From contig CAVRIA010000005.1 in the NCBI GenBank assembly GCA_963721115.1, positions 248,001-312,000 on the forward strand: 64,000 bases of DNA, read 5' to 3'. Both the position numbers and the translations under genes were made by a program. The notes under the pieces are model-generated. The model searched no databases. It was given only the letters and a program-made list of their open reading frames with translations, and was not told the origin of the DNA. Position 1 is the stretch's first letter. Every line of letters starts with the position of its first letter. Of this stretch, positions 7,765 through 16,775 are shown one piece after another. Origin of the DNA: CAVRIA01 sp963721115 (GTDB lineage Bacteria > Desulfobacterota > Binatia > HRBIN30 > CADEER01).

Positions 7765-9240
7765 ATGTCTCGACGAGCGGTTCTCTGTGCCTTGCTCCTG
7801 CTCGCCGCGTGCTCGGGCGGCGGCGGCTCGACGCCTCAGGTCTCGTTCCCCACATGGGGCAGCTTCCGCCACGACAACGCGAACACTGGTCTGGCGGGCG
7901 GGGCCCTGGACGACAACGCGGGGAGCCCCGAACTGTTCGCGACCGGTTTCGAAGTCACCCGTTCGACGCCGGCGATCAGTCTTGAGGGCTTCGTGTACCT
8001 CGGCACCGGGAATGGTTTGCTCTCCCTGGACGACACCGGCGCCGAACGTTGGCGCCTCGAGCGCTGCGATCTGGCCGGCGACGGCACAGACTGTCCGTCC
8101 TCCACCTGCGTCGAGATCGGACCCGTCGAGAGTTCTCCGGCCATCACGCCAAACGGCGACATCGTAATCGGTTCGGACGGCACCGTTCATGGAGGGTACG
8201 TGTTCGGGATTAGCGACGTCGACGGCAGCCCCGTCTGTCGCTGGATGTTCCGGCCCAACGGCGCATCGGCCGATTTTCGAGTGCGCTCATCGGCCGTGAC
8301 CGTGATCGACACGCTCGATCTGGCGCTTCTCTCCGCCTTCGTCGGAACCAGTGATGGACAGTTCCAGGCTCTCAACGGCGACGGCACCAACAAGTGGACG
8401 TTCCCTGGAGCGTCGTCGACACTGGGCAATCTCACCAGCTCACCCGCAATCTCCGCCAGCGGAACGATCTACACGGTCGCTCCGGATGGATTTCTGTATG
8501 CCCTGGACATCGCGGGCCGTCTGATCTGGCGGTTCGACGTCGGAAACCCGCGATTCTGCCGGGGCGGCGGCAGCGACGGCGACTCCTGTCTGGAGGGCCC
8601 GGATTGCCCCGGAGGAGGGACGTGCGCAACTCCCGACTTGCTGCCCTCTCCGGCGCTCGACGCATCTGTATACGCGATTGGTGCGGGCAATGACGTCGTC
8701 GCCGTCAACGCCGACGGCACGCTGAAGTGGCGATACCAGACTCTGCGCCCCGTGCTGGGCTCACCTGCCGTCGTCGGGGAGTTCGTGACCGAAAACGACG
8801 TGACGCAGCTCGAAACGATCGTTCACGTAGCCGACAATGAGGGGACGGCGTACGGGATACGGGATTCGACGGGGACGATCGTCAGCTTGCTTCGGTGTTC
8901 CGAATCGAACGACCAGTGCACGACCGACAGCGACTGCCCGAGCGGGCAAACGTGCGAGACGCGAGAGGGAATGGTAGATCTCACCTCCGAGGCCGTTGAG
9001 GTCGCGGGCTCGCCCGTCATCTCGGCGGATTCCTTCCTCGTCGCGGGCACGGGCGACGGGCGCGTCTGCGCGCGTCGGCTCGACGGTACGGTTCCGGGGC
9101 AAGATCTGGATCAGCAGACCACCACATGGGAAAGCGGCTGCGTCGACGTGGGGGCCGGACCGGTGAGGTCATCTCCCGTGATCGACCTCAACGGAGTCAT
9201 CTACGTGACCATAGACGACGGATTGCACGTGATTCGATGA
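7765..9240 (+). CDS. PQQ-propeller-like lipoprotein
   Basis: This protein has a lipoprotein signal (lipobox LLAAC, Cys at about residue 17) and then repeated blades of the quinoprotein/BamB type (segments such as SSPAITPNGDIVIGS and SSPAISASGTIYTVA). Two inserted cysteine clusters resemble each other (CLEGPDCPGGGTC and CTTDSDCPSGQTC). The ATG at 7765 is chosen over an upstream TTG because the signal peptide starts there. It is about 491 residues. It is probably anchored in the outer membrane or facing the periplasm; ligand unknown. It forms a tandem pair with the next gene. Confidence 0.82.
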   Translation: MSRRAVLCALLLLAACSGGGGSTPQVSFPTWGSFRHDNANTGLAGGALDDNAGSPELFATGFEVTRSTPAISLEGFVYLGTGNGLLSLDDTGAERWRLERCDLAGDGTDCPSSTCVEIGPVESSPAITPNGDIVIGSDGTVHGGYVFGISDVDGSPVCRWMFRPNGASADFRVRSSAVTVIDTLDLALLSAFVGTSDGQFQALNGDGTNKWTFPGASSTLGNLTSSPAISASGTIYTVAPDGFLYALDIAGRLIWRFDVGNPRFCRGGGSDGDSCLEGPDCPGGGTCATPDLLPSPALDASVYAIGAGNDVVAVNADGTLKWRYQTLRPVLGSPAVVGEFVTENDVTQLETIVHVADNEGTAYGIRDSTGTIVSLLRCSESNDQCTTDSDCPSGQTCETREGMVDLTSEAVEVAGSPVISADSFLVAGTGDGRVCARRLDGTVPGQDLDQQTTTWESGCVDVGAGPVRSSPVIDLNGVIYVTIDDGLHVIR

Positions 9241-10613
9241 AGGAGCTCTTCTTCGGAGCGGTTGCCGCCCTGCTTCTACTCGTAACGGCTTGCAGCTCGG
9301 GCGGCGGTGCGAGCTGTAGCCTCAAGGGTGGAACCGACCTAGCGGAACCGACGACATCCTCATGGCCAAAGTTTCGCGGCGACAAGCTAAACACCGGTCG
9401 CAGCGACGCCGATCTCCACAGCAGCACCGGAGACGGCCGTTGGATCTTTCCCCCCACCGGCGAGTCGATCGGCGCCATTGCAACGACACCGATTCTGGGA
9501 ACCGCTTCGATCTGTTCGATCTCAGGACGCAGTTGTGCCTCAAGGCAATGCGACGCGGAAGAAGGCGCCTGCATGGAAGAGGACCGAATCTTTCTCGGTT
9601 CCACCGACGGCGACGTCTACGTTCTGAATCGCAACGGCGAACGGGCTCAGGTCGCCGAGACCGACAACAACGGGCACTTCGTACTCGACGACAACGGCAA
9701 CCTGATCATTCAGGATGTCCAGATCAACAACCTCAACGCGATCACCAGCTCTCCGCTGTTCGGCGCGAACCAGACCTTGTTCGTGGGCTCGGGAAACGGA
9801 ACGCTCGCGCAGTACATGACCGACGGCACTCTCGTACGGGTCAGTACCGTAGGCGGATTCATCTCCGCCTCGCCGAACATTGGGGACGATGGCACTGTGT
9901 ACATCACTAGCCAGGGCGGAGTCTTTATCGGCATCTGCCCGAACGGGGCCGCCGGCTTCTCACTCTCGGTCGCCGCCTCGCAGTCCTCCGTGGCCGTCAT
10001 CGACCAAGACAACGGCCGTACCATCGTCGCAGCCGGGAACAGCGGTCAAGTTCGCGCAGTCGACATCCAGGGCCGGGAGCGTTGGAGTTTCTTTGCATCG
10101 GGTCCCGTTCTTGCCGCGCCCGTCGTCGACCAGGCAGGCGATCAGGTGTTCGTCGCGGACAGCGCCGGCCGCGTCTTCGCCGTCGCCCTCGAAGACGGCC
10201 GGAGTCGCGGTTTTCTCTTCCAGGTCGGGTCGACGATCAGCGCCTCGCCCGCACTGGGGCGCGACGGAGAAAGCAGCGTCGTCTACGTCGCAGCCGAGGA
10301 CGGCGCATTGTATGCGCTCGACCGCGACACCGGCGATGTGGTCTGGAAGTTCGACGCCGCGGGAACGATACGATCTTCGCCGGTAGTCGCGACGGGCGGA
10401 GATAACGACATCGTCGTCTTCGGAACGGACGACGGTTTGGTCTATGCCGTAGAGGACGTCGATTCCGGGGCTAGCCGAGCGCCACAGGTTCTTTGGATCT
10501 TCGACTCTGGCCAGCCGATCGGCCAGGCCTCACCAGCGATCGCCGAAGACGGCACCATCTACATCGGGGCCCAAGGCAGCGGGACGACCGGCGCGCTCTT
10601 CGCCATCGATTGA
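9237..10613 (+). CDS. PQQ-propeller-like lipoprotein, paralogue of the upstream gene
   Basis: The 458-residue product starts MKELFFGAVAALLLLVTACSS, a lipoprotein signal with lipobox VTAC, and continues as a beta-propeller of PQQ-like blades (for example GDGAVYVAAEDGALYALDRDTG-type repeats near the C-terminus). The ATG overlaps the stop of the preceding paralogue (ATGA at 9237-9240), so the two are coupled and presumably made together. The same general fold and position suggest duplication and divergence. The ligand or partner is not evident. Confidence 0.82.
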   Translation: MKELFFGAVAALLLLVTACSSGGGASCSLKGGTDLAEPTTSSWPKFRGDKLNTGRSDADLHSSTGDGRWIFPPTGESIGAIATTPILGTASICSISGRSCASRQCDAEEGACMEEDRIFLGSTDGDVYVLNRNGERAQVAETDNNGHFVLDDNGNLIIQDVQINNLNAITSSPLFGANQTLFVGSGNGTLAQYMTDGTLVRVSTVGGFISASPNIGDDGTVYITSQGGVFIGICPNGAAGFSLSVAASQSSVAVIDQDNGRTIVAAGNSGQVRAVDIQGRERWSFFASGPVLAAPVVDQAGDQVFVADSAGRVFAVALEDGRSRGFLFQVGSTISASPALGRDGESSVVYVAAEDGALYALDRDTGDVVWKFDAAGTIRSSPVVATGGDNDIVVFGTDDGLVYAVEDVDSGASRAPQVLWIFDSGQPIGQASPAIAEDGTIYIGAQGSGTTGALFAID

Positions 10614-10639
10614 GCCGTCTCGAACGCACAGGTGGCATC

Positions 10640-11101
10640 GTGAGCCGAAGAGATCGCATCTCGCTCGGGCAGGCAGAGCGGATCGACTACATCAAAGCCG
10701 CGCACACGATGACTCTGTGTACGCACGGTCCGGGTGGGTACCCGCACGCGGTCGCCATGTGGTTCATCGTCGACGACGACGAGACGGTCTGGATGACGAC
10801 TTATCGAAGGTCGCAGAAGACGCTCAACATACGGCGGAATCGAAAGGTCGCTCTCAGTATCGAATCCGGCACGACCTATCAATCTCTCAAAGGAGTGCTC
10901 ATTCGGGGGGATGCCGAGGTCATCGAGAATATCGACGTCGTCCTCGCCGTCCTCAAGAGGATTCACGAGAAGATGCATGGTGCTCTACCCACCGGGGTCG
11001 ACGATGAGATGCGGAATCGAGCGCGGAAACGCGCCGTGATCCGCGTCACTCCGACGAGGATCTCGAGCTGGGATCACGCCAAGCTGGCAGGTACCTACTG
11101 A
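10640..11101 (+). CDS. Pyridoxamine 5'-phosphate oxidase-fold protein
   Basis: The 153-residue protein matches the split-barrel PPOX fold: an N-terminal helix, then TLCTHGPGGYPHAVAMWFIVDDD and VWMTTYRRSQKTLNIRRNRKVAL. This pattern is common in small F420- or FMN-dependent oxidoreductases (TIGR03618-like). The substrate cannot be told. I start it at GTG 10640, where similarity begins; the longer in-frame opening overlaps the upstream gene in a different frame. It is convergent with rplI. Confidence 0.78.
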   Translation: MSRRDRISLGQAERIDYIKAAHTMTLCTHGPGGYPHAVAMWFIVDDDETVWMTTYRRSQKTLNIRRNRKVALSIESGTTYQSLKGVLIRGDAEVIENIDVVLAVLKRIHEKMHGALPTGVDDEMRNRARKRAVIRVTPTRISSWDHAKLAGTY

Positions 11102-11121
11102 AGAACGGTTCCGTCCTTCTT
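11100..11121. terminator. Possible bidirectional terminator hairpin between convergent genes
   Basis: An imperfect inverted repeat (GAAGAACGG against CCGTCCTTC, one mismatch) fills the 21-bp gap between the PPOX-like gene and the end of rplI. Its T-rich right side (TTCTTGT) would serve plus-strand transcripts. The stem is short with a tight loop, so the call is tentative. Confidence 0.35.
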
Positions 11122-11122
11122 G

Positions 11123-11578
11123 TCAGGGATCCTCCTCCATCGGTTTCACGACCACCGTGACCTCGGCATCGACACCAACCCCGAGGTGAACGACCACGCG
11201 ATATTCCCCGACCTGTTTGATCGGCTCGTCCAAACGAATGCGTCGGCGCTCGACCGTCAATCCAGAATCCGCCAGACCACGCTCGATATCCGCGTTGGTA
11301 ACGGAACCGAACAGCTTGCCTTCCTCCCCGGCACGCGCTGAGATGGCGAGTCGGGCGGCAGCGAGCTTCTGTGCCAAGGTCTGAGCCGCGGTCAGCGCGC
11401 GCTGTCGTCTCTCCGCCGCGATGCGCCGCTCGTGCTCCAGGGAGCGCCGGTTGCGGGTATCCGCCACGGTCGCCAAACCCCGGGGAAGCAGGTAGTTGCG
11501 CGCGTATCCAGGCTTCACCTTGACGATGTCGCCGATGCTTCCCAAGTGGGGAACGTCCTCCCGCAAAATCACTTCCAT
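11123..11578 (-). CDS. rplI: 50S ribosomal protein L9
   Basis: Ribosomal protein L9 (bL9) binds 23S rRNA and extends away from the subunit. The 151-residue product shows the N-terminal domain with MEVILREDVPHLGSIGDIVKVKPGYARNYLLP-type family signature, the long connecting helix (about 40-75), and a C-terminal domain. Length is typical (about 149). The ATG at 11576-11578 is the family start; the in-frame upstream extension is spurious. It is last in the rpsF-rpsR-membrane protein-rplI cluster. Confidence 0.97.
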   Translation of the reverse strand: MEVILREDVPHLGSIGDIVKVKPGYARNYLLPRGLATVADTRNRRSLEHERRIAAERRQRALTAAQTLAQKLAAARLAISARAGEEGKLFGSVTNADIERGLADSGLTVERRRIRLDEPIKQVGEYRVVVHLGVGVDAEVTVVVKPMEEDP

Positions 11579-11592
11579 GACGCCTCCTCGAG

Positions 11593-12531
11593 TCAGTCGG
11601 AGTCGGAACCGACCGATACATCTGCCGCGTGCGGCCCGAGCTGTCGGAAGTCTCCCCAAAAGTCGAAGACGCCGAGCGCCAGGACGATGGCGGCAACGAG
11701 CTGTTGGAATCCAATCAGAACGTAGGTGGCCACACGAACACCGCGCGGCAACCGAAACCGTTGAAAGAAGTAACTGACGATGGCAAGGCCCTGACAGAAG
11801 TAGCAGGCGAGCATGACGGCAAACAGGTTGCGAGCCACCACGCCGACTTCATGCCCTGGAGCGAACATGGCAAACCCGGAAGCGATCAATAGCCAAATGG
11901 TCCAGAAAGGGCACTGCCACCGGGCAAGGTCGTGCAACTGCGGCCAGCCGGTCCACCGCGAGGAGAGCCGGAGGTTGAACAACCATACCGCGACGCCGGT
12001 GACACAGAGGAGCGCAGGAAGAATGCTGAGAACGGCGTTGGCCAGCTCCTCTCGTCGCTCGGCGAGCTCACTGAGCCGGTCGGCGGACATACCGAGATCG
12101 CGATAGAGGGCCAGCAATCCTTGGAAACTCTCGTCCCATGACGATCGAAGAGACGACTGCAACGATGCGAGATCCCCGCTGCTGATCCAGAGAAGGCTCA
12201 CCGCCCCGAGGAGACAGGTCATTAGACCCAGCGCCACAACCGCCTCGAGTCGCCAGGCCGCACGGAGAGCATACACCGTCAGCAGCGCGGGGATGCCCGC
12301 CAGCAACAGATAGACCAGTCCGGCCGGCCATCCGATGGTGGCCCCGACCACGAGCGCTGCAATCCCCGACGAGACCGCGACCTCTCGGGTCCCGGTGTGT
12401 CCACCCAAGACGAGCTGGGGAAGGAGAACTAGAAACAGGGCGACAACGGCCCCCGGCGGTCCGAGAACGCCGGCGAGACATAACACCGCAGTCGAAAGCG
12501 CGGCACTGGCCACCGCGCGAAGATGGAACAT
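11593..12531 (-). CDS. DUF2232 (YybS-like) polytopic membrane protein
   Basis: The 312-residue protein has about eight hydrophobic segments and a cytoplasmic or extracytoplasmic loop in the middle (about residues 130-180) rich in Leu and Arg. Position between rpsR and rplI and the overall layout match DUF2232/YybS proteins, which occur at this locus in many bacteria and have no settled function. The start MFHLRAVAS at 12531 is chosen because the long in-frame extension overlaps rpsR. Confidence 0.78.
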   Translation of the reverse strand: MFHLRAVASAALSTAVLCLAGVLGPPGAVVALFLVLLPQLVLGGHTGTREVAVSSGIAALVVGATIGWPAGLVYLLLAGIPALLTVYALRAAWRLEAVVALGLMTCLLGAVSLLWISSGDLASLQSSLRSSWDESFQGLLALYRDLGMSADRLSELAERREELANAVLSILPALLCVTGVAVWLFNLRLSSRWTGWPQLHDLARWQCPFWTIWLLIASGFAMFAPGHEVGVVARNLFAVMLACYFCQGLAIVSYFFQRFRLPRGVRVATYVLIGFQQLVAAIVLALGVFDFWGDFRQLGPHAADVSVGSDSD

Positions 12532-12536
12532 GCTCT

Positions 12537-12815
12537 TCAGACCGTCGTAACCGTATAGGGAAGAAGCGCCACCGTCCGCGCCCGCTTGATCGCGGTGGTC
12601 AGTTGACGCTGATGGCGCGAGCATGTTCCCGTGATTCGGCTCGGAATTACCTTGCCTCGCTCGGTCAGGAAGTTTCCCAGCCCGCGGGCGTCCTTGTAGT
12701 CGATTCGCGAATCCTTGTCGGCGCAGAATCGACAGACCTTCCTGCGTCCGGGGCGACGTCGGAACGCCGCCCGATCGTCGCGCGGCGCACCACTTCTCGG
12801 TCTCTTTCCAGGCAT
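12537..12815 (-). CDS. rpsR: 30S ribosomal protein S18
   Basis: Ribosomal protein bS18 pairs with bS6 in the small-subunit platform. The 92-residue protein has the family core RRKVCRFCADK, YKDARGLGNFLTERGKVIPSRITGTC and the basic QRQLTTAIKRARTVALLP C-terminus. Retention of cysteines in CRFC and TGTC indicates the zinc-type (C+) form, with the Arg-rich N-terminal tail expected. It lies 14 nt downstream of rpsF. Confidence 0.97.
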   Translation of the reverse strand: MPGKRPRSGAPRDDRAAFRRRPGRRKVCRFCADKDSRIDYKDARGLGNFLTERGKVIPSRITGTCSRHQRQLTTAIKRARTVALLPYTVTTV

Positions 12816-12829
12816 TTCTTTCGTCCTTC

Positions 12830-13216
12830 TCAGTCACCGGCCGAGGCGTCTTCCGCCTCGGTCATCTCAGAATCCGAATCGTCGTCGCTCGTCTGCAACG
12901 ACGGCTTGGCCGGCCGATCGCTGCCTCGCGTCTTCGAAGCCGCCACCGAAATGAAGCGCAGGATCTCGTCGGCGATCTTCAGCGTACGCTCGAGCTCCTT
13001 CACGACCTCAGACGCCGCCGAGTATTCGACGAGCACGTAATATCCGCGGGTCAGCTTCCGGATGGGGTACGCCAGCTCTCGCATACCCCATTCTTGAACC
13101 TGCTGCACCTGCCCACCCATCCCTTCGATCAGCTTGCGGGCGCGGTCGATGGTTTCTCGGGTCTGCGCCTCAGGCAGCTCGGGATGCAGCACCATCAGGG
13201 TTTCGTATCGTCTCAT
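12830..13216 (-). CDS. rpsF: 30S ribosomal protein S6
   Basis: Ribosomal protein bS6 begins MRRYETLMVLHPELPE, followed by the ferredoxin-like fold with GMRELAYPIRKLTRGYYVLVEY, and ends in an acidic Ser/Asp/Glu tail like that glutamylated in E. coli. Length is 128 residues. A strong ribosome binding site (AAGGAGAG) lies 7 nt upstream of the ATG. It starts the rpsF-rpsR-DUF2232-rplI group. Confidence 0.97.
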   Translation of the reverse strand: MRRYETLMVLHPELPEAQTRETIDRARKLIEGMGGQVQQVQEWGMRELAYPIRKLTRGYYVLVEYSAASEVVKELERTLKIADEILRFISVAASKTRGSDRPAKPSLQTSDDDSDSEMTEAEDASAGD

Positions 13217-13229
13217 TTCTCTCTCTCCT

Positions 13230-13820
13230 TCAGATTCGTGGGTCTGGACACGCGGGCGCTTCCACGCGACGTCCGTTGAAGCGGTTCATCGCCGTCGCGA
13301 GCCCCTCCGCCAGAAGGCACTCCACAGCGTCGGTCGCTCGCTCGGCCACCGGATCCCACTGCGAAAGCTCCTCCGGAGTCAGCTCGGTGAGGACGTAGTC
13401 CGCTACCGAAAAGCCCTCGGGCGGACGGCCAATGCCGATCCGAATTCGGTCGAAGTCCGAACCGAACCTTTCGATCAGCGATGATACCCCGCGGTGTCCG
13501 CCGCTGCCTCCGCCGTGGCGGACTCTGAGCTGTCCCGCTGGCAGGTCGATGTCGTCATGCAAGACGATCAGATCCCGAACGTCGGCGAGATCCTTCAGTC
13601 CGACGAGAGCTTCTCCGCTGCAATTCATGTACAGCTGGGGTTCAACCAACGTCGTGGCGACATCGCGCACAGGCCCGCGGCCCACCCGAATGCCACCGTC
13701 CGACGGGCAGAGCTCGACCCCCCACCGCGTCGCCAGCTGCTCCACGACCATGAAGCCGACGTTGTGTCTGGTCCGCCGATAAGCGGAACCGGGATTTCCG
13801 AGACCTACCACGACACGCAT
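13230..13820 (-). CDS. pth: Peptidyl-tRNA hydrolase
   Basis: Pth cleaves peptidyl-tRNA released by stalled ribosomes. The 196-residue protein shows the N-terminal GLGNPGSAYRRTRHNVGF with the catalytic His (HNVGF), the conserved Asn in YMNCSG, and the HDDIDLPAGQLRVRHGGGSGGHRGVSS region with the catalytic Asp. It sits 10 nt downstream of rplY, the common rplY-pth pairing. Confidence 0.97.
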   Translation of the reverse strand: MRVVVGLGNPGSAYRRTRHNVGFMVVEQLATRWGVELCPSDGGIRVGRGPVRDVATTLVEPQLYMNCSGEALVGLKDLADVRDLIVLHDDIDLPAGQLRVRHGGGSGGHRGVSSLIERFGSDFDRIRIGIGRPPEGFSVADYVLTELTPEELSQWDPVAERATDAVECLLAEGLATAMNRFNGRRVEAPACPDPRI

Positions 13821-13830
13821 TCCGGAAAAT

Positions 13831-14496
13831 TCAGGATGTCTTGCGCTCGCCCTGCGGCTTGGGCGTCTCCACCGGGGGCACTCCTTCGGTCGGGACCGCA
13901 GCCTCGCCCTCGCCCGCCGCCACCTTCACCTCCTCCACTACCGGAGGCATGACCGTGACGAGCGTGAAGTCAGCATCCGCCAGGAACTCCACACCCGCCG
14001 GTGCTTGAATCTCACTGGCGTGAATTGCGTCGTTGATTTCCAAGCGACTGACGTCCACCTCGATGTATTCCGGGATCTCGGTAGGTAGACACAGCACTTC
14101 CAGCTCACGCCGAATGGGCTGGAGGATACCGCCCATCTCGACCCCTTGGGCGCGCCCGACGAAGTGCAGCGGAACGTTCAACCGGATCTTCGTGTTGACG
14201 TCGACTTCGTAGAGATCGGCATGCACCGGCAGTCGGGTCACCGGATCGCGCTGCACTTCCTTCACGAGTGCGAGGCGGCCCTTCACATCCTCCAGCGCCG
14301 ATTGAAGGCGCAATAGATGCGATCCTTCCAGCGAGCCAACACGGCTTTCGAACTCCTTGGCGTCCATCGTCAACGAGGTCGGTGCCCGCTTCGGGCCGTA
14401 GAGGATCGCGGGAAGTTTACCAGACCGGCGAACCTCACGCGCGGCTCCTTTGCCCCTACCTTCACGGACTTCGACATTGAGATCGATCGTTTCCAT
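13831..14496 (-). CDS. rplY: 50S ribosomal protein L25/general stress protein Ctc
   Basis: This is the long (Ctc/TL5) form of bL25, which binds 5S rRNA. The 221-residue product has the N-terminal L25 domain (about 1-95, including GKLPAILYG) and a C-terminal TL5 beta domain (about 96-190, including VPLHFVG and LEVLCLPTEIPEYIEVDVS), then a charged and Pro-rich tail. A GGAG motif lies upstream of the ATG. It is between prs and pth, the classic order. Confidence 0.96.
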   Translation of the reverse strand: METIDLNVEVREGRGKGAAREVRRSGKLPAILYGPKRAPTSLTMDAKEFESRVGSLEGSHLLRLQSALEDVKGRLALVKEVQRDPVTRLPVHADLYEVDVNTKIRLNVPLHFVGRAQGVEMGGILQPIRRELEVLCLPTEIPEYIEVDVSRLEINDAIHASEIQAPAGVEFLADADFTLVTVMPPVVEEVKVAAGEGEAAVPTEGVPPVETPKPQGERKTS

Positions 14497-14595
14497 TACT
14501 ACGGTGACTCCTTCAAGGGATGGCCACGCGGCAGAAGGCCTGTCGATGCCGGCCGGCTTGCCGCCGTCAAACTTACCACCGACGATTCTGTGCAG

Positions 14596-15540
14596 CTAAA
14601 AGAACAGCGAGCTGATCGACTCCTCACAATGAGTCCGGCGTATTGCCTCGCCGAGCAGGCGGGCGACCGAGAGAACCTTGATCTTCTCGCACTGCCGCCC
14701 TTCGTTCCGAAGCGGAACGGTATCTGTCACGACCAAGCTGCTGAGGCTAGATTCTTTGATGCGCTGAATGGCAGGCCCGGAGAGAACCGCATGCGTGCAA
14801 CACGCAATCACCTCGTTGGCGCCCGCCTCCTTGAGAGCTCCGGCCGCCGTCGCCAGAGTTCCGGCCGTATCCACGATGTCATCCACGATGATTGCCGTAT
14901 GGCCTTCGACCTCGCCGACCACTCGCATCTCCGCAACCTCGTTCGCCCGCGCGCGTCGCTTGTCGATGATCGCAAGAGTCGCATCCAGCCGCTTGGCGAA
15001 GGCGCGCGCCCGCTCTACGCCGCCCGGATCCGGAGAAACGACGGCGATTGGGCCATTCCGAACCTGCTCCTGCATATCCTTGAAGAGGACCGGCGTGGCG
15101 AAGAGGTTGTCGACCGGGATATCGAAGAAGCCTTGGATCTGTCCGGCGTGAAGATCTACGGTCAGGACACGCGAGGCTCCCGCCGCACTGATCAGATCGG
15201 CGACCAGCTTGGCGCTGATCGGCACGCGGGGAGAGACCTTGCGATCCTGCCGGGAGTAACCGTAGTAGGGAATGACAGCCGTGATCCGTTTCGCTGAAGC
15301 CCTTCGGAAGGCGTCCAGCATGAGCAAGAGCTCCATAAGGTGATCGTTGACGGGAGTACAGGTAGACTGGATGACGAAAACGTCGCCGCCGCGTACATTC
15401 TCGGCGATCTCGACCATCACCTCGCCGTCGCTGAAGCGCCGCACTTCAGCCCGGCCGAGGGCGACGCCGAGGCAGGAGCAAACGTCTGTCGCCAAGGTTC
15501 GGTTCGAGTTCCCAGAGAATATCTGAATCTCGTCTTTCAC
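14596..15540 (-). CDS. prs: Ribose-phosphate pyrophosphokinase
   Basis: PRPP synthase makes phosphoribosyl pyrophosphate from ribose 5-phosphate and ATP for nucleotide, His and Trp synthesis. It carries the ATP-binding region around YYGYSRQDRK, the VLTVDLHAGQIQGFF flag region and the PRPP loop VDDIVDTAGT. I choose the GTG at 15538-15540 (VKDEIQIFSGNSN, 314 residues): it follows AAGGTGA at a good distance and agrees with family N-termini. A GTG at 15549 in the same frame is the alternative. Confidence 0.96.
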   Translation of the reverse strand: MKDEIQIFSGNSNRTLATDVCSCLGVALGRAEVRRFSDGEVMVEIAENVRGGDVFVIQSTCTPVNDHLMELLLMLDAFRRASAKRITAVIPYYGYSRQDRKVSPRVPISAKLVADLISAAGASRVLTVDLHAGQIQGFFDIPVDNLFATPVLFKDMQEQVRNGPIAVVSPDPGGVERARAFAKRLDATLAIIDKRRARANEVAEMRVVGEVEGHTAIIVDDIVDTAGTLATAAGALKEAGANEVIACCTHAVLSGPAIQRIKESSLSSLVVTDTVPLRNEGRQCEKIKVLSVARLLGEAIRRTHCEESISSLFF

Positions 15541-15566
15541 CCAGATCACCTTCGATCAGCCCGTAG

Positions 15567-15637
15567 CTGGGCGGGAAGGATTCGAACCTTCGATGCCGGA
15601 TCCAAAGTCCGGTGCCTTACCGCTTGGCGACCGCCCA
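15567..15637 (-). tRNA. tRNA-Gln (anticodon TTG)
   Basis: On the minus strand the acceptor stem TGGGCGG pairs with CCGCCCA, the anticodon loop reads CTTTGGA with anticodon TTG, and the T arm contains GGTTCGAATCC. The CCA end is not encoded. It lies between ispE and prs in the same orientation and may be processed from their shared transcript. Confidence 0.95.
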
Positions 15638-16555
15638 TCATTCGAGAGTCACTCCGGGAACCCGCTCGAGAGCATGCGCCCCAGTTGCCCAGTAGCCCTC
15701 CGCGCGCAATCTTTTCGCAGCCGCTTCCGCATCGACATCCCAGTCCCAGACCCCGAATACGGCCGAACCGCTTCCGGTCATCAGTGCCCCACGGGCTCCT
15801 AGAGCCAAGAGGCGTTTCTTCAGCAAATCCACCCCGGGTTGTATCCGATTGGCAGCGGCCTCGAGGTCGTTGGCCAACAGGTGTCGCAGCGGCATCTTCT
15901 GGAAAGTCGAACGGCGGATGGTACCCATAGCCTGTCGATTTGTCAATGAATGTAGCGCCTGGCGGTCGTACATGGCGTATACGTCGGCGGTCGAAAGGGG
16001 GTTTTCGCAGCGAGCGATCACCAGCGGCCACGGGGGAGCCCACCCCAGCGGATCGAGACATTCACCCACGCCGCGCATCCGAGCTGCCCGGCCGACCATG
16101 AAGAAGGGCACATCGGCCCCGAGTTCGAGAGCCAATTCCCGCAAGGTCGAACCCTCGATCGGCTCGAGCGCTACAGCGTTCATGGCACGTAAGACCGCGG
16201 CCGCATCAGTGCTGCCGCCCCCGAGACCCGCTCCGGTGGGGATTCGCTTCTCGATACGGAGGTCGATCCGGGCAGAGACCCCGGCGCGTTCGAGGTAGAG
16301 ACGCGCGGCTCGGACTGCGAGATTGTCGTCTCCGCTCGGGATCTCGGACGTGTCACAGCTGAGTGTGATCGAGGTGCGCCGCGCGAGCGACAATTTCGTG
16401 ACAACGAGGTCGAAGAGATTGATCGGAACGACCAAGGAATCGAGAAGATGATATCCATCCTTTCGGCGTCCCACGATACGGAGAGAAAAATTGACCTTGG
16501 CCGGTGCGCGAACCACGGCCGTCGTGGTCCGGAATTGACCGGTCAACGGTCGCAT
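15638..16555 (-). CDS. ispE: 4-diphosphocytidyl-2-C-methyl-D-erythritol kinase
   Basis: IspE phosphorylates CDP-methylerythritol in the non-mevalonate isoprenoid pathway. It is a GHMP kinase: the N-terminal PAKVNFSLRIVGRRKDGYHLLDSL is the family signature, the ATP loop is PTGAGLGGGSTDAAA, and the C-terminal motif is MTGSGSAVFGVW. I start it at MRPLTGQ (16555), with an ATG 18 nt upstream as the alternative. It abuts the tRNA-Gln gene and overlaps its 5' border by no bases. Confidence 0.95.
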   Translation of the reverse strand: MRPLTGQFRTTTAVVRAPAKVNFSLRIVGRRKDGYHLLDSLVVPINLFDLVVTKLSLARRTSITLSCDTSEIPSGDDNLAVRAARLYLERAGVSARIDLRIEKRIPTGAGLGGGSTDAAAVLRAMNAVALEPIEGSTLRELALELGADVPFFMVGRAARMRGVGECLDPLGWAPPWPLVIARCENPLSTADVYAMYDRQALHSLTNRQAMGTIRRSTFQKMPLRHLLANDLEAAANRIQPGVDLLKKRLLALGARGALMTGSGSAVFGVWDWDVDAEAAAKRLRAEGYWATGAHALERVPGVTLE

Positions 16556-16583
16556 GGTAGACGACGCGGGCATTCCATACGCT

Positions 16584-16655
16584 GCCCCCGTGGTGAAAAG
16601 GATATCACACAGGTCTCCGGAACCTGTAGTCCAGGTTCGATTCCTGGCGGGGGCG
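16584..16655 (+). tRNA. tRNA-Arg (anticodon CCG)
   Basis: The acceptor stem GCCCCCG pairs with CGGGGGC. The anticodon stem CAGGT/ACCTG encloses the loop CTCCGGA, giving anticodon CCG (CGG codons). The T arm reads CCAGGTTCGATTCCTGG. The gene is divergent from ispE and encodes no CCA end. Confidence 0.95.
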
Positions 16656-16775
16656 CTTCTTCCTTCCCGTTACGCCGTCTGATTGTCGCTTGATTTTCCG
16701 CGGTCGTTCCGATAGCGTCCACGCCCGTCGGGTGGGAAGCCGCGGCTCTGGTCGCGACGGGTAAAGGAGGCGGCG

